Shown here in pieces: positions 1-13,600 of a DNA stretch of 64,000 bases (position 1 is the first letter of the stretch; every line of letters starts with the position of its first letter). The DNA is from Liolophura sinensis. Its lineage: Eukaryota; Mollusca; Polyplacophora; Chitonida; Chitonidae. The notes under the pieces were generated by a model, which was given only the letters and a program-made list of their open reading frames with translations, had not been told where the DNA came from and did no database searches. The position numbers and the translations under genes were made by a program. The stretch spans positions 88,187,836-88,251,835 of the forward strand of contig NC_088295.1 of NCBI RefSeq assembly GCF_032854445.1. The letters run 5' to 3'.

Positions 1-1149
1 GTCAAATGTACACTGCAAGTGCTATGTTAGTTTGAAGAACAGAACTGTACACATCATCCATTACATTAGCCACAGAATCTCTATCTGACATGATTGTAGC
101 CAGCCAGCAGTCAGTATCCACTGATTACCTGTATTACAGAAGTCAAATGTACACTGCAAGTGTTATGTTAGTTTGAGGAAACGACACTGTACACATCATC
201 CATTACACTAGCCACAGAATCTCTATCTGACATGATTGTAGCCAGCCAGCAGTCAGTATCCACTGATTACCTGTATTACAGAAGTCAAATGTACACTGCA
301 AGTGTTATGTTAGTTTGAAGAACAGAACTGTACACATCATCCATTACACTAGCCACAGAATCTCTATCTGACATGATTGTAGCCAGCCAGCAGTCAGTAT
401 CCACTGATTACCTGTATTACAGAAGTCAAATGTACACTGCAAGTGTTATGTTAGTTTGAAGAACAGAACTGTACACATCATCCATTACACTAGCCACAGA
501 ATCTCTATCTGACATGATTGTAGCCAGCCAGCAGTCAGTATCCACTGATTACCTGTATTACAGAAGTCAAATGTACACTGCAAGTGTTATGTTAGTTTGA
601 AGAACAGAACTGTACACATCATCCATTACACTAGCCACAGAATCTCTATCTGACATGATTGTAGCCAGCCAGCAGTCAGTATCCACTGATTACCTGTATT
701 ACAGAAGTCAAATGTACACTGCAAGTGTTATGTTAGTTTGAAGAACAGAACTGTACACATCATCCATTACACTAGCCACAGAATCCCTATCTGACATGAT
801 TATAGCCAGCTAGCAGTCAGTATCCACTGATTACCTGTATTACAGAAGTCAAATGTACACTGCAAGTGTTATGTTAGTTTGAAGAACAGAACTGTACACA
901 TCATCCATTACACTAGCCACAGAATCTCTATCTGACATGATTGTAGCCAGCCAGCAGTCAGTATCCACTGATTACCTGTATTACAGAAGTCAAATGTACA
1001 CTGCAAGTGCTATGTTAGTTTGAAGAACAGAACTGTACATATCATCCATTACACTAGCCACAGAATCCCTATCTGACATGATTATAGCCAGCTAGCAGTC
1101 AGTATCCACTGATTACCTGTATTATATAAGTCAAATGTACACTGCAAGT
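1..1149. repeat. 141-bp tandem repeat array, eight copies plus a partial copy
   Basis: Copies begin at 1, 142, 284, 425, 566, 707, 848 and 989, each opening with GTCAAATGTACACTGC. A final partial copy at 1130 breaks off after about 20 bases. The period is 141 bp; the second copy is 142 bp because of a local change. Copies are nearly identical, so the array is young or homogenised. It begins at the window edge and may extend further left. Every frame is broken by stops in each unit, so it is not coding. This is satellite or minisatellite DNA inside what I infer to be an intron. Confidence 0.97.
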
Positions 1150-2918
1150 ACACGCACACGAGTCACGGCCTTGGTGATAGATGCACAGATATCTGAATTT
1201 CTCCATAGGTCTACCACAATTTTGAGGTACACTGTATATATCAGGAATGAAAAACTCAGGTGACACAGGTAACTTTACATATACACTGCACATGCACTAA
1301 GTATCCTTGAGACACTTTAAGAAGCAATGTTTATTTTCTCTTTACAGTAAGCCCTATCCAGGTCTTGCTACACATGATTCCATCTACATATTTCTGCACA
1401 GACTTCTGTACTGGCTGTTAGTGTACATTTCATACATATATGTACAGGTTACAATAAAAGTTAATTCAAAGGCCAAGTGAAACATAATTTGCACAATTTC
1501 TTGAAAGGAAAGTTGATCCACATGACTCAAATGCTGCTTTTCCACACACATGCACTCTACGTCACTATTTTTTCTCTATGTGGAAGTATTAGATGTTTGG
1601 CCAGCTGGCTGTCCATCTGGAACCAGAACTCATTGATCCCATGGCTGACACTCCCGCTTTGTCTTAATTTCATATTTATTAACTGCTACTGCAATCGCCA
1701 CATGCTTCTGAATTATTGAATTTGATAACCTCAATCCTCAGGGAATAATTGACTGTTTTCTGCAGATTTCATCAGTACAAGGCCACTGTAGAAGGCAGTT
1801 CTTCTGCTACCTTCCCAGACATTGCCTTCAGGCATCCACAAGACCATGCACTTTTACATGCAACTTTGCCGTTCATTAACCAACACATCAACCATTTTCC
1901 CAGATTAATAGAACTCTCTTTAAAGTATTTATGACATCTTTAACCCAATACTGTCATCAGTCAGGGATAAATTTGCTTGTGATTTAAAAATATTGTAAAA
2001 CCCATGTAGCAATGAGTGTCTTAATAAATCTTCGTATTGGTGACTTGCGACAGAATTTGCCCATGCTCCAGCAGTACTTTTTAAGTTGAGCAGACATTAC
2101 AGCCATCAAACTTGTCACAGACATTGCTAATCAAGGTATCAGTTTCCATGGAAAAGGCAGACAGTAACCATGGTGATTACACCCTACTGTTTCTGTTGCG
2201 GTGGGAGTCATGTGCAACAATCAAAAATGATAACATTGCTCTACAGAGTCTCTTTGATTAGCTACCAACATGTCTGATAAAAATTTACTCAGGGGTTTTT
2301 ACCCAAATTATAAGGCTGTCATTATGATCCTATCCAGGTATATTTACATTCAGGCAGAGAAATCCACATGTTTCTAAATCCACCTTACATACTGGCTTTA
2401 ATCAGTAATGCTCATCTCCCTGACAGATGAGATCTTCATGGTATTTCGCTCTCCACATCCCCAAAGCCTTTATTCTCTGCCCCTCTGATCACCCAACAAC
2501 CTAACAACCCAGATTATTAGACATGACACAAGATGGTCTGGTGGGTGTAAGGGTCAGAGAAAAAAGCAATTAATCCTGTGTGATGTACAGAAGTGACCGG
2601 GAAGGGGTGGGTAAGAGGAGATAGTCCGTGAGGCCAGAGTGCCACTTCTGCAAGGGGAATGGAATCTGCTGCAGACAGGCCCTGCGCCATGATTGGCTGA
2701 TTTACGGGTTGGAATCATAACAGGAGAGCACTTATAACCAGATGTGCTTTGCCCAATCACCCAACTCCTTAAGACTGTCACTGAGCCTCACCTAACACCA
2801 GCGCACCAAGATGTGAACACTCACTTCTCCACGGTCAAACTCTAGTTAAATAATACATTCAGCAGGCACATTTTAGCTCCATTTTAGAAGCAAACCATGT
2901 AAGCTTACCACATGTCCC

Positions 2919-2946
2919 GGGGAGAGGGTGGGGATGGGGGTAGGGG
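2919..2946 (+). other. G-quadruplex motif
   Basis: Five G-runs of 4, 3, 4, 5 and 4 bases are separated by loops of 1-3 bases (AGA, T, AT, TA). This satisfies the usual G3+N1-7 quadruplex rule. Whether it folds in vivo is unknown. Confidence 0.75.
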
Positions 2947-3837
2947 CTCGGTAATTCTTCCTTATTTAATTATACAGCGTTTTGTTGTCTCACCTCACAT
3001 TATCTTGCACATACAATATTTTGAAGTTTGCCCTCCATTTTCCATCTACACACAAGTAAATGTATTTATAACCAATGGCATTCTGTGAATCTTAATAATT
3101 ATGTGAACATGTAGATGTATTTACTACACTTATAACCTAATGGAACAATTAAGTCAACGGACAAAAAGCTAAAAGCACTACTTACTGAAATGTTAAATGT
3201 GAAATATTAAATATGAAAGTCACAACTAAACAATTTATACCTTTGTTTTGCACACACATTTAACATGCATCTGAACACTTTTGAAATCTTTTAAATGAGT
3301 GATAACTTTTAAGTGGGGTTAAGCCCACAATTATACCTTAATCCGGTGTACACATAAATGTATTTGCAATTTGAAATTCTTTTTGATTGCTTAAAATATC
3401 ATACAGATCCTCTTGTATATAAAAAAGAGAATTTTTCCCCTTTTGCACAAGGCTTAGTTATGCCTAACTACACAAATGATTAATTCCAGTATATCATTTT
3501 ATGCCCTTGTTCTGACAGTTTGAATTTGTATCCCTGGAGACAGTTTGTGCGCATTAGCCATCATCCACATGTTATATTATTTATAACAACATTATTTTAT
3601 AAAGAGAAATTAAAAATTCAGAAGTGCCTTACGGCACAAAAATCTAATTACTTAAAAAAATCACCTTGTCTTTGCCTCATTTCACAAGATGCCTGTCAAC
3701 TATTCGAGTACTGAAATCAGAGAGTAATCAGAAAAATCTTCACACAACACCATTCAAATATTTTATGCCTGATGTATATTAACCTGTTTTATCATTACAG
3801 TGATACTTCTTAGAGCATTGTTCCTTATTTGGCAGCA

Positions 3838-3851
3838 CTGCCCCCTAGTGG
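3838..3851 (-). promoter_or_regulatory. Candidate CTCF binding site
   Basis: CTGCCCCCTAGTGG on the plus strand fits every position of the bilaterian CTCF core (reverse complement of CCASYAGRKGGCRS). CTCF and this motif are conserved from flies and molluscs to vertebrates. Use as an insulator or loop anchor is inference; a single motif match does not prove binding. Confidence 0.5.
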
Positions 3852-4511
3852 CCAGACACAATGCCATCACAGCCCTGTAAGCTGCTCCCAAATCATTCAA
3901 TCCCCCATCAGCCGCAAATCATAAAATTGACATACTATTAGCTTCATTTCCCACAAATGCTTCTCAATCAAGTTTAATTGCTGAAGGTAGAAACTCTGTT
4001 CCTCAGTTTACTGGGAACAGATGAAAGCAAAACACTTTTAGACACAAATGCACAAAAATGTTCTATTTATACATTGAAATGCTGTGATTTATTATTATTA
4101 TTAATATACTCTGAAACATTGCTGAGAATTCACGAATGCATATATACTAGAAACCTACATTCATATATATGAACTGAATCACAATGTGACATTTGGCCAC
4201 AATGATTCATTTTGTAACTCCTGTGCATGTACATTGCTGAAATACCTGGCCACAAATTTGTCTGTTCTCTCTTCAGATATTTATTTACTTAGTTACTTAT
4301 TTTAGCAGCCAAAACAAAGGCCAAGAAAGAGCTGAGTTCAGATTAATCCGTGGCCTCACTGGTAAGAGGCTGACAGGCTGCTGCAAGCACAACATACTTC
4401 CAAATAAAGTCACAAGCAATCAATAGTTGACTGTCACAAATGCCATTAACAAAATTATCTAATACTGGCATTCAGATACAGAGGATATGGACACAGATCA
4501 ATACTTGACCG

Positions 4512-5062
4512 TAACAAATATAATTCAGCAGTTTATAGTGTAACAAATATAATTCAGCAGTTTACAGTGTTACAAACATAATTCAGCAGTTCATAGTGTA
4601 ACAAATATAATTCAGCAGTTTATAGTGTAACAAATATAATTCAGCACTTTATAGTGTTACAAATATAATTCAGCACTTTGTAATGTCACAAATATAATTC
4701 AGCAAATTATAGTGTTACAAATATAATTCAGCAGTTTACAGTGTTACAAATATAATTCAGGCGTTTATAGTGTAACAAATATAATTCAGCAGTTTATAGT
4801 GTAACAAATATAATTCAGCACTTTATAGTATTACAAATATAATTCAGCAAATTATAGTGTTACAAATATAATTCAGCACTTTATAGTGTTACAAATATAA
4901 TTCAGCAGTTTATAGTGTAACAAATATAATTCAGCACTTCATAGTGTTACAAATATAATTCAGCACTTTATAGTGTTACAAATATAATTCAGCAAATTAT
5001 AGTGTTACAAATATAATTCAGCACTTTATAGTGTTACAAATATAATTCAACAGTTTATAGTG
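4512..5062. repeat. 29-bp minisatellite, 19 copies
   Basis: The unit is TAACAAATATAATTCAGC followed by AGTTTATAGTG or a variant. The copies fall into sub-types by the bases after TTCAGC (AGTTT, ACTTT or AAATT) and by TGTAAC versus TGTTAC at the junction. The variants recur in blocks, which suggests block duplication. The unit is very AT-rich and non-coding. Confidence 0.95.
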
Positions 5063-7399
5063 TAACAAACAATGTTTATCAGTACAATTGGAACTAGTAC
5101 TACATGCACTCAACTCGTTAGTCCTTCAGGCAATGCAGAATTGATACAGACATCCATCATTGGTGATACACTAGCTCCTGTGGTAATATACAAGACATGT
5201 AGTAGCCTGAAGTCCAGAATGGAGATCTTTAGCAGCTGAAGCCATATTCAGTGAGGATTGAGGCACAGGTAAATTTTACACTGGGTGAATCAGAGTACAG
5301 ACAAAAGGGGCAGGTCGCAGGAAAAATATTAACACAGGGATAATCAAATAAAGCTAAGAGAAAAAATTGCCGGCCAGACAAGAGACTGTCTGAATAATGT
5401 ATGTTGTCATGGGTACTAACATGGCCATATCCAGAAATTCCTTGCCACTCCATTACTCTAGCCAGCATGCTGGCCATACACTGCAGTTTTTTAACACAGC
5501 AATACTTCAAACACAAGACAGGTGGCAATAAAACATAAGGGTAAGATCGTGATTATCTCGTGCACTTTTCGTTAATGTGATGACCTCACACCTCATCAGC
5601 AAGCCAGCCATTGTCTAACAATTGCACTATTCTGTGTATCTTAACCTCTATCTCATCTCTTCATGACAAACTGCCAAACTCTCACATCTACATGTAATGC
5701 CTGACAGATAACACAAACACTGCCTAACAAAACCTGAACTCCAATCATTAAAAACTATATTCGCCAACAACTGTGATTTTTTTTCTTTTTGTTCGTTTCT
5801 TTTCCTTTTTTTATAATGGTACTCATACTGGTGCTGAAAATCATTGTACATTAAATATGTAAACTATGGAGCTTTTCTTCAACTCCAGATATTGTATTTC
5901 AGAGGAATCAGTGGGTAGCAAATCAAATCACACTGCATTGGGTGCTCACAACACTGACATTTTAAGTGGAATGAATGGAGCCAATACAAACTTGATAAGA
6001 CAGCCTACGTCTTCCTTTCTGTCGCTCAATGGATGTCATCAGATTTCTATGGCATTCAATATAATCAGCTGTCCAGAAGGGTTTTCACAGTTATGAAGAT
6101 TACCTAAAATATGATTCATCAGCCAAGAGCAAATGCAATTATTGACAAAAAGGGTCTTCTAAATTTAATTAACAGTATGCTGTTTCAGCAACCTTCAAGG
6201 GCAGACAATTCCTTCTTGCATTTCCCCAACATATCTCTCCCACTATCATATTAAATATTGCCAATGCATCTTCTGGAATTATTTTCTCCACAACATTTAT
6301 ACCAGCTACTTTTGTGGTACTGATTAGTCTTACCATTCAATGTGACTACTACAATGCTTTACAACATTTTCAGGCTCCTCTATAGTAACTCACATAGGGT
6401 CTAAGTGAACATAGTTACAGTGCACTTGTACCACATTCCTGATGGTTGACAGACACACGACCAATATTTCAAGGTGTGAACATGTTCTTAGTGATATATT
6501 TATACTCTGACAATAAGCCAGTATTACAGGTGTCAAAACCACCTGTATGCTAAGCCATACGTAAGCCTTCCCCTGAGTTAGTCTGTCAGAGTCAATCCCA
6601 GCCTACACTCAAATGGATGACAATGGTCAGATCTGCTTATTGGCCCAACACAGATACTGTGCGTGTTGCCTTTGAAACTGACCATTGTGGTACTAACGAC
6701 CAGCAAACACACCCCTGGGCTTGAGCAAGGTGTCAGGTTTCTTCTCTGATGACAAGGTTTCCGACATGGCCAGTCACGAATTTCTAAACTGCCACCAATT
6801 TTGCACTGGGTTCTCGCAAACACTGAGTAATTAACTCACCCAAAACCTACAAATTCTTGGGAAAGTGCAAATATCACAATGGGCAGATCCACCTCCATGT
6901 CTTAACTTTGCGCTCAGAACAAGGTCCAGTGCCCCAGGGGTTAAGCACACAGCCCACAATCTTCTGCCACCTTAACATACCAGCCACTGTGCTGGTACTT
7001 TGAAGCAGAAGGTAAATGTTAGGCCAGATGACAGTAAGATTACCTTCAGGTAAGGTGGGCTGTGGCCATACAAAACTTCTGCTTTCAGTAAAACATGTAT
7101 GACAGACACAGACAAACCAGTGACATCTGGTGAGGACAGGAACTGGGGGAACTGAACACATTTCACCCAGCCTCAGACAAAAAACTGTTGTACATTAGGG
7201 TGAGTAGTTGGTGAAAAATCACATGAAATTATAGCTGCTCTGTGAGGGGTGAATATTTACATGTAAGCTAATGCAGGTTCATACATGCACAGTGAAGTCA
7301 ATATTTCTCATTTTAATGGCAAAAGAATGTCACAATACTTGCCATATCCTATCTTTTTGCATATCACTACATACATGTATACACTGAACATAAAGGAAC

Positions 7400-7400
<1 letters not shown>
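5063..7400. other. Non-coding stretch, probably intron
   Basis: CpG-poor unique sequence with short random open frames only. I see no splice-bounded frame, RNA gene or mobile element. Confidence 0.55.

Positions 7401-7455
<55 letters not shown>
7401..7455. repeat. (TA)n microsatellite, 55 bp
   Basis: An uninterrupted TA run. It is followed by two diverged copies of a ~50-bp segment sharing TTTATGAACTTTA (7478-7560), a small local direct repeat. Confidence 0.97.
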
Positions 7456-7458
<3 letters not shown>

Positions 7459-10381
7459 CTGAAATGAGCTACATGTATTTATGAACTTTACAGTGTACTG
7501 TTTACCCAAAGCTCATATAAGCTATTTATGAACTTTAAGGTCTACTTCTGTTTACACAAAAGTAGATGTCAAAGACACAAAAATGTAAACAGTTCAATCC
7601 TGTCCAGTACAGTATTAGTGCACATGTACTATAGTGCTAGCAATGTTTTAGTCTTAACCTTATGAAAGTTTAAAGTCTACTAAGTCTGTGTAGAAGGTGA
7701 AACAACTCAGATTACACATCTTTTAGAAATTGGACACTTCTAGGAAGAGTCATATGCTTAATGGAGCCTGATAGTCCAATCATATGGGAACCGTCTTCAT
7801 CCACAAAGTGACTGGGAAAGTTCCCATCATGACACAGGGAGGATTTGAAGCCTTCACAACATATTACAAAAGGATCTCCAAATCCCTAACCTTCCTGGCT
7901 CTCATAGCCTCGCGTCCAAGAGCAATGAATCGCTACAGGACTTAAAAGCTGGATGGAGGTTTCAGGTTGAATAATAGAACATTGTGTGACTCAAAAGCTC
8001 CCATCGATATTGTTCTTTTTGGACAAGCCTTGGGATACGACAATTCATCTTGCTCAAATCAATGAGCCGACTTGTGGTTCAGCATCCCAGGTTTTATTGC
8101 CATATGTTTGGTGAAAGTGAACTGTGTGGTACTGAGTGATACAGGCTGTGCATCTACACAGGGGCAAGGTGAAAGTCACAAGCTTTCTGCCTGAACACAT
8201 TAGTCTACATTCATCATGAATACAAAGCCAGTGGTGTAAATGGTTAACAGTCCTGCTGTCTTATTCAAAAAGTAACTTCCAAAAGTCAACAGCTCTGAAC
8301 AGGTTTGTAAGCCTCCGGCCATATGGCAACAAACTCAGGCCCATGTTCCGTTGGGTAACACTGGATTTTTTTGCAAAGCAGACAAAGCCCCTGTTCCTCT
8401 ACCCACGGGGCACAGGCCAGGGGCCGATGAGTGCTAAAAGGACAGGCCTCTGCCACAATAGCTACCCCTTATGGATTTTAACAAGAACATGGAAAGTCAT
8501 TACCTGAATGACAAATCTGCTATAGCAGTGACACAACCCCTGCAGGCACGGGATCTCTGGGTGAGCTCAAGGGGTTTGCTGGGTCAACTTGAGAGTCCTT
8601 TCAAATCTTTTGCTCAAAGTGATTCAATTCACGTCTTTCGCAGTCAAGCTTAAAGCTGTAAATGGAACTCGAAAGGTACCAAATTTAACAGTTAGTCTAA
8701 AATAACAAGACCTTCACAGCACCCCATAGTAGTCACACCTAGTGCTTCCCACAGGTATAGTAACTGTGGATTTTTCACAGCTGTAAGCAGATGTCAGAAC
8801 AATACACCTCAAACAATCGTAACATTGGGCTTCAGGTGTCCAGAAAATGAATTCCAAATAGCCTGGTATAGCTACACATCTTCTTGTAGGAACCCTAAAA
8901 ACACTGCTCTAAAATGCTCAAAAACACACTTAAGCGTTCACTGGGATGTGTTCCTGTGTTTTTAGATTGAATATCTTAATTTAGATGAATGATGTGCTCA
9001 GAAGAAAATCACACCGATGCATACATAATGCTGAACTCAATTTTGGAGGGCAACCCTCATCCCAGATATTCTGCCATTAAAGGCTTAAACATAGAGAGGC
9101 CAGGGAGAGAATGCAGGGCCACTTCAAAAAGCTGACTAAAAATCCCCTAGAAATAAAGATGATGCAGTATTAAATGGGCAAAATGATGGCAATTTGGATT
9201 CATGGAATGATGGAGTAGAATGCTTTCCTGGTGGATGCCAACAGACTGTGGCCTGGTGCTATCAAGCTATATACTCCATAGCTCTTACACCCTCTGCACA
9301 TCGATTACACTCCGCTCAAAAAATTTAATATCTGATTTTTTGAGGGGATTTTTTTATTCAGTAGCATTCATAGAAATAGAATTGCCTTGAATTTTACTGA
9401 CAAGTCACTTTTGCAGGCGTTGACAATGTAAGCGAAGTGGCCCTGCTGAGATGCTCTCTTTGCTTCTCCAAAACAATAGTGCCATTCTTCAGGCCATAGG
9501 CAGGTCCTTGTCAATTCTAAACAGACAGTCCATGAATCAGAGCTACCATCTAGACTTCAGTGAGCACCACTGTGTTTTTATAGGGCAACCCCAATCTCAC
9601 TGCAGAGGAGCAAGAAGCGTGAAGACAGATTTCATCAGTGTCTGACTGCTCATGAAGAACATGCCCTCTTTGGGCTGCATGCTGATGACAGAGCCAAGAA
9701 GCACCCATGACACTTCCCCCTTTTTTCTCACCCAACGCTCCATTCTCGTCCTATACTCAGATTTCCCCATTCAGTATTCAGCCTGTATCAAATGCCTAAA
9801 CTTCATCTAACGGAGCTTGCCAACATACCAATAGGGTGTAATATATACTTTGATTAGTCATGAAACAAAGTGACATGGGTCAGTAAATAGTTCAACTGGG
9901 AATTAGATATTAGAGTAGAAGAACAAGTTTATCTTTGTGCTATTCTAATAGGAGAACATTCCAAACATTTAACATATAATAGGGTGCACCTGTGGACATG
10001 TTTGTTTCTTTCACCTATATCACAGTACTGCAACAGTTCTCACTACACCAATGGCCACAAAAGCACAATCGGTGTTCAGCAGAGGAGAAAATCTGCTGCA
10101 ATATTAGGCGCTGTGGTATGCGATACAGATGGTATTGAGAAAACGGTACTCCACAATTGATTGAAAGCATGACAAAGGACACATGACTACTGACAATCAC
10201 AAGGCAGAAAACAGGCAAGCCCTGGCCCAATAATTCAGAAGGATTGCAGGCAGAGAATCATTTTACTGGAGATCAGAGTCAGTTATCACCACAATACTGG
10301 TAGTTGAGAGAAGAGCAGTAAAATTAACTCCTCACTGCTTAACAATACAGGCTGTAAGAGTGAAAGGAATGGAGCCTTGAG
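7456..10381. other. Non-coding stretch, probably intron
   Basis: Beyond the local duplication just after the TA tract I see only unique sequence. No open frame has domain-like content, and no tRNA, hairpin or element is evident. Confidence 0.55.
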
Positions 10382-10651
10382 CTGATCCCAGGCTGGGGTA
10401 CCTGTGCTAGTCCTGTACTTGTCCAGCTCGATTCACTGATCCCAGGCTGGGGTACCTGTGCTAGTCCTGTACTTGTCCAGCTCGATTCACTGATCCCAGG
10501 CTGGGGTACCTGTGCTAGTCCTGTACTTGTCCAGCTCGATTCACTGATCCCAGGCTGGGGTACCTGTGCTAGTCCTGTACTTGTCCAGCTCGATTCACTG
10601 ATCCCAGGCTGGGGTACCTGTGCTAGTCCTGTACTTGTCCTGCTCTCTTCA
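10382..10651. repeat. 54-bp tandem repeat, five copies
   Basis: Units start at 10382, 10436, 10490, 10544 and 10598 with CTGATCCCAGGCTGGGGTAC. The first four are essentially identical and the fifth diverges at its end. The unit is a multiple of three. It is GC-richer than its surroundings and contains the palindrome GGTACC. No frame is convincingly protein-like. Confidence 0.97.
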
Positions 10652-13600
10652 CAGCTCTGTACTCAGGTTTGAACAGTCACCCAGCCACAACATTAGAATT
10701 ATTCCAACTAAGCTCAGTCTTTGTTAATGCCACTTAACAGGTCAACTATTACACAACTACCTCAACCAAACACATCCACACACCAATGTATGGCACTCAG
10801 CTTGAATCTTCAGGACAGGTACAAAGCAGAGTACAAAGTGCCCAAAGTCTGCAACACTTTCCAAACAAGACATAGGTGTATCACGTAATCTGTCATGGAA
10901 ATCACAAGAATGTACTACATACAGATGAATATAAAGTCTCTGTAGTTAAACCTCTTTTTGCTACATGTATTATTAAAGTACGACATGAGGATGTGTACAA
11001 AAACAATTGCCGTAACATCCTAAATTAGACTGGATTAGGTCACAGAGATAAAAAAAAAACGTTTCTATGTATAGTCCACTGCACACAGACAAAAAGAACC
11101 ACTCCCCTGTCAACCTTCCACTTATTTCATTACAACACTGCAACGTTCTCCTTTTGATCTCCAAACATCCCTTTCCGAAGACGAACATCAAAATATTGAC
11201 ACAAAACCTACATGTGGTCAGCATTCAGCAAAACACACTAAAGGTAAAAAACGGAGACTCCTGTTGCACAATGAAAAACTACTAAATGAATGGGAGGAAG
11301 TTAAAATCCATCATTTCATTAGGTAGCTCTATCTGGCCATTTCTTCACAGTAAATGAATTATCATAAGTAGGGACTGTACATCAGTTCCACAAAACCACT
11401 GTGTATCTGTTGAGCAGAAATGAATGGATACCACAATAATTATACTGACAAAGACAACGATGATGGAGAGAGGCAGAAAGAAATCACTGTGTCCGCAGCA
11501 AACTGATGAACCATGCCTACTTCAAACAAGCACACTCTCATAAATTCCCTTAACAACAGCCTAAAACACACAATCTGTCCACCAATGCTTCAGTAATACT
11601 GTTCATGTTAGAAGATCTTAAATCTTAATTATTTAACATCTGAAATATCAGTTTAACAAGCAACACATATATATGTATATGTAGATATATCTGTCAGGTG
11701 TATTTCACCCATACTACTTTTTTGTTCATCCTTAACATACACATACATATCAGATATTTAGACTAATTCACTTCAATATAAAGTTTGATTCACAGAAAAG
11801 TTTATTTTCAAGCTGTTTACTTTGATAACAAATACAATAATGGTACCTGTCTTTATATATATAAATATAAGCGTCAAGTCCGACATTCCTATACCATTCG
11901 TAAAGGGCGCTCCAAGACGATGATCGCAAGATCCATTTCCAAAACAACGTTTAAGACTAACTCCCAAAGACAAAGGTATGTAAGAAATTATACAAATAAG
12001 AAATAAAGCCGGTAACACACAAGAGAGAAGCGGTCATCAGTTTTCAATGATGCCGGGCAGACAATGAATATTCCAGGCATGAATTCCATATCAAAGTTCA
12101 AATTCGAAGTCCGTGAATGAGTTCCATGTCAAATAACAGCTAAACAAGTATCTCCGTCGCGCTTTAATTGCAACTGTTCATAAAGGCATCATGCTGATGT
12201 AGTTAGCATGGCACACATATTGCACATGCACATATATGAGAGAAATCTCACGCATTAAACCTGCTATTCCTATTCAAATAACAAGTATAAACATATCTCA
12301 TTGCCCACTAACATGTAGTCCCCATATCCTGTTTCATCAGCCCCAATTGTTATGGAAGTATCAAACAGATTTCCCAGGAATATTAGAACATGTGTCTTTT
12401 GTGTATATATTGCATACATACATGTATGGCTCATTTATGAAGAGTTGTACCCCTGCCAGTTGCCCATCCTAATGCTTCTCCAATGGTGCTTACCGTCTTT
12501 ATGACTTTGGCCACATGAGGCCCAATCTGCCTAAAGGGTATCTCCAAGGTTACCAGCCATTAAGACACCAGCCAACATAGGCTCTTACAAAGAAACAATG
12601 CAAACCAGACCGCAGTATAGTTTATTTTGCATAAAGCCCAAGACCAAGGATCATGTTCCTGTAGGCAAATTATCATCTGATACCTTCCAGATAATAATAT
12701 TCACCACACCTCATAAAAGCTTGCAGGCCACACCTGTCTTGGATTTTGATGCCACAGCCTGATACAGAAAACAGATAAACTCGTATCAAGAGCCATGCAT
12801 GTACACAGAGCACGTTCATGATAAAGAATAAAGTTTCAATCTTGCTGTCATTTCCAAAACCGTCTAAGAGTTTATTTGGCTCACTTTTACATTGTGTGCC
12901 ATTTGCAGATAGACTACAGTATAAGATGTGTCAAGTGAACTTAATGTGCAGTGTTTCATTGGGATGCAGATGCTGTAGCAGTTTATCATAGCTGTAAACA
13001 TTTACACGCAGCACAACTGCAGAGCAGCAGACAGGTCAGTTATCTGGCCATACCAGCATGGGATGGCCACTTCCTCCACTAAATCATACCCACAGAGATC
13101 TTTGTTTATAGACAGCTCACTAAGACAGCTAGTTTTCACCATAGACAAGGTCCACTGTTAATCACACCAAGCCCCTGGTATTTAAGTCTTCTCTTTATCT
13201 AAGCATGTGGATTGTTTTCTGCCAGGCAGATGTCTAATGGAAGACATTAAATCCCATTTTATGAAGAGCGAGAATAGTTTGGTGGACCCCACAATGGAAT
13301 TTCCATGTGGGGTTAGACAAGGAAATCCACTTTCCCCTGGGTTATTCATGCCCTGAGCAAGGCTTTATGAGTCCATCTCTCTGGGACTGTCCACACCTCA
13401 ATGGGACCTCTGCCAGATTAAGTTAAGCTTTAGCACCTGGTTTAATTTTGGCTGGCCATTTTATGGAGCTGGCACAGCCCTGTCCAGTTTGCCCTCAGCC
13501 AAGCATACCCTCTCTGCAGGAGGGGGGAATTCCACATTTAAGGCTGTCCCACACACAGAACTGCACTCCACTGCACCCTGTTAAGTTGTTCAACAAAAAA

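Larger units (their letters stand above)
1150..4511. other. Non-coding stretch, probably intron
   Basis: Unique, AT-rich, CpG-poor sequence. I see no exon with a credible frame and splice signals. It holds a G-rich quadruplex-type tract at 2919-2946 and an exact CTCF-core match at 3838-3851, both listed separately. The short open frames here have no recognisable motifs. Confidence 0.6.

Noticed and set aside
4512-5062. Regular 29-bp repeats that resemble a CRISPR array in period
   Set aside because: The repeats are head-to-tail with no unique spacers, and the DNA is clearly animal. It is a minisatellite.
7285-7467. Open frame containing IYIYIY
   Set aside because: It is a translation of the (TA)n microsatellite at 7401-7455.
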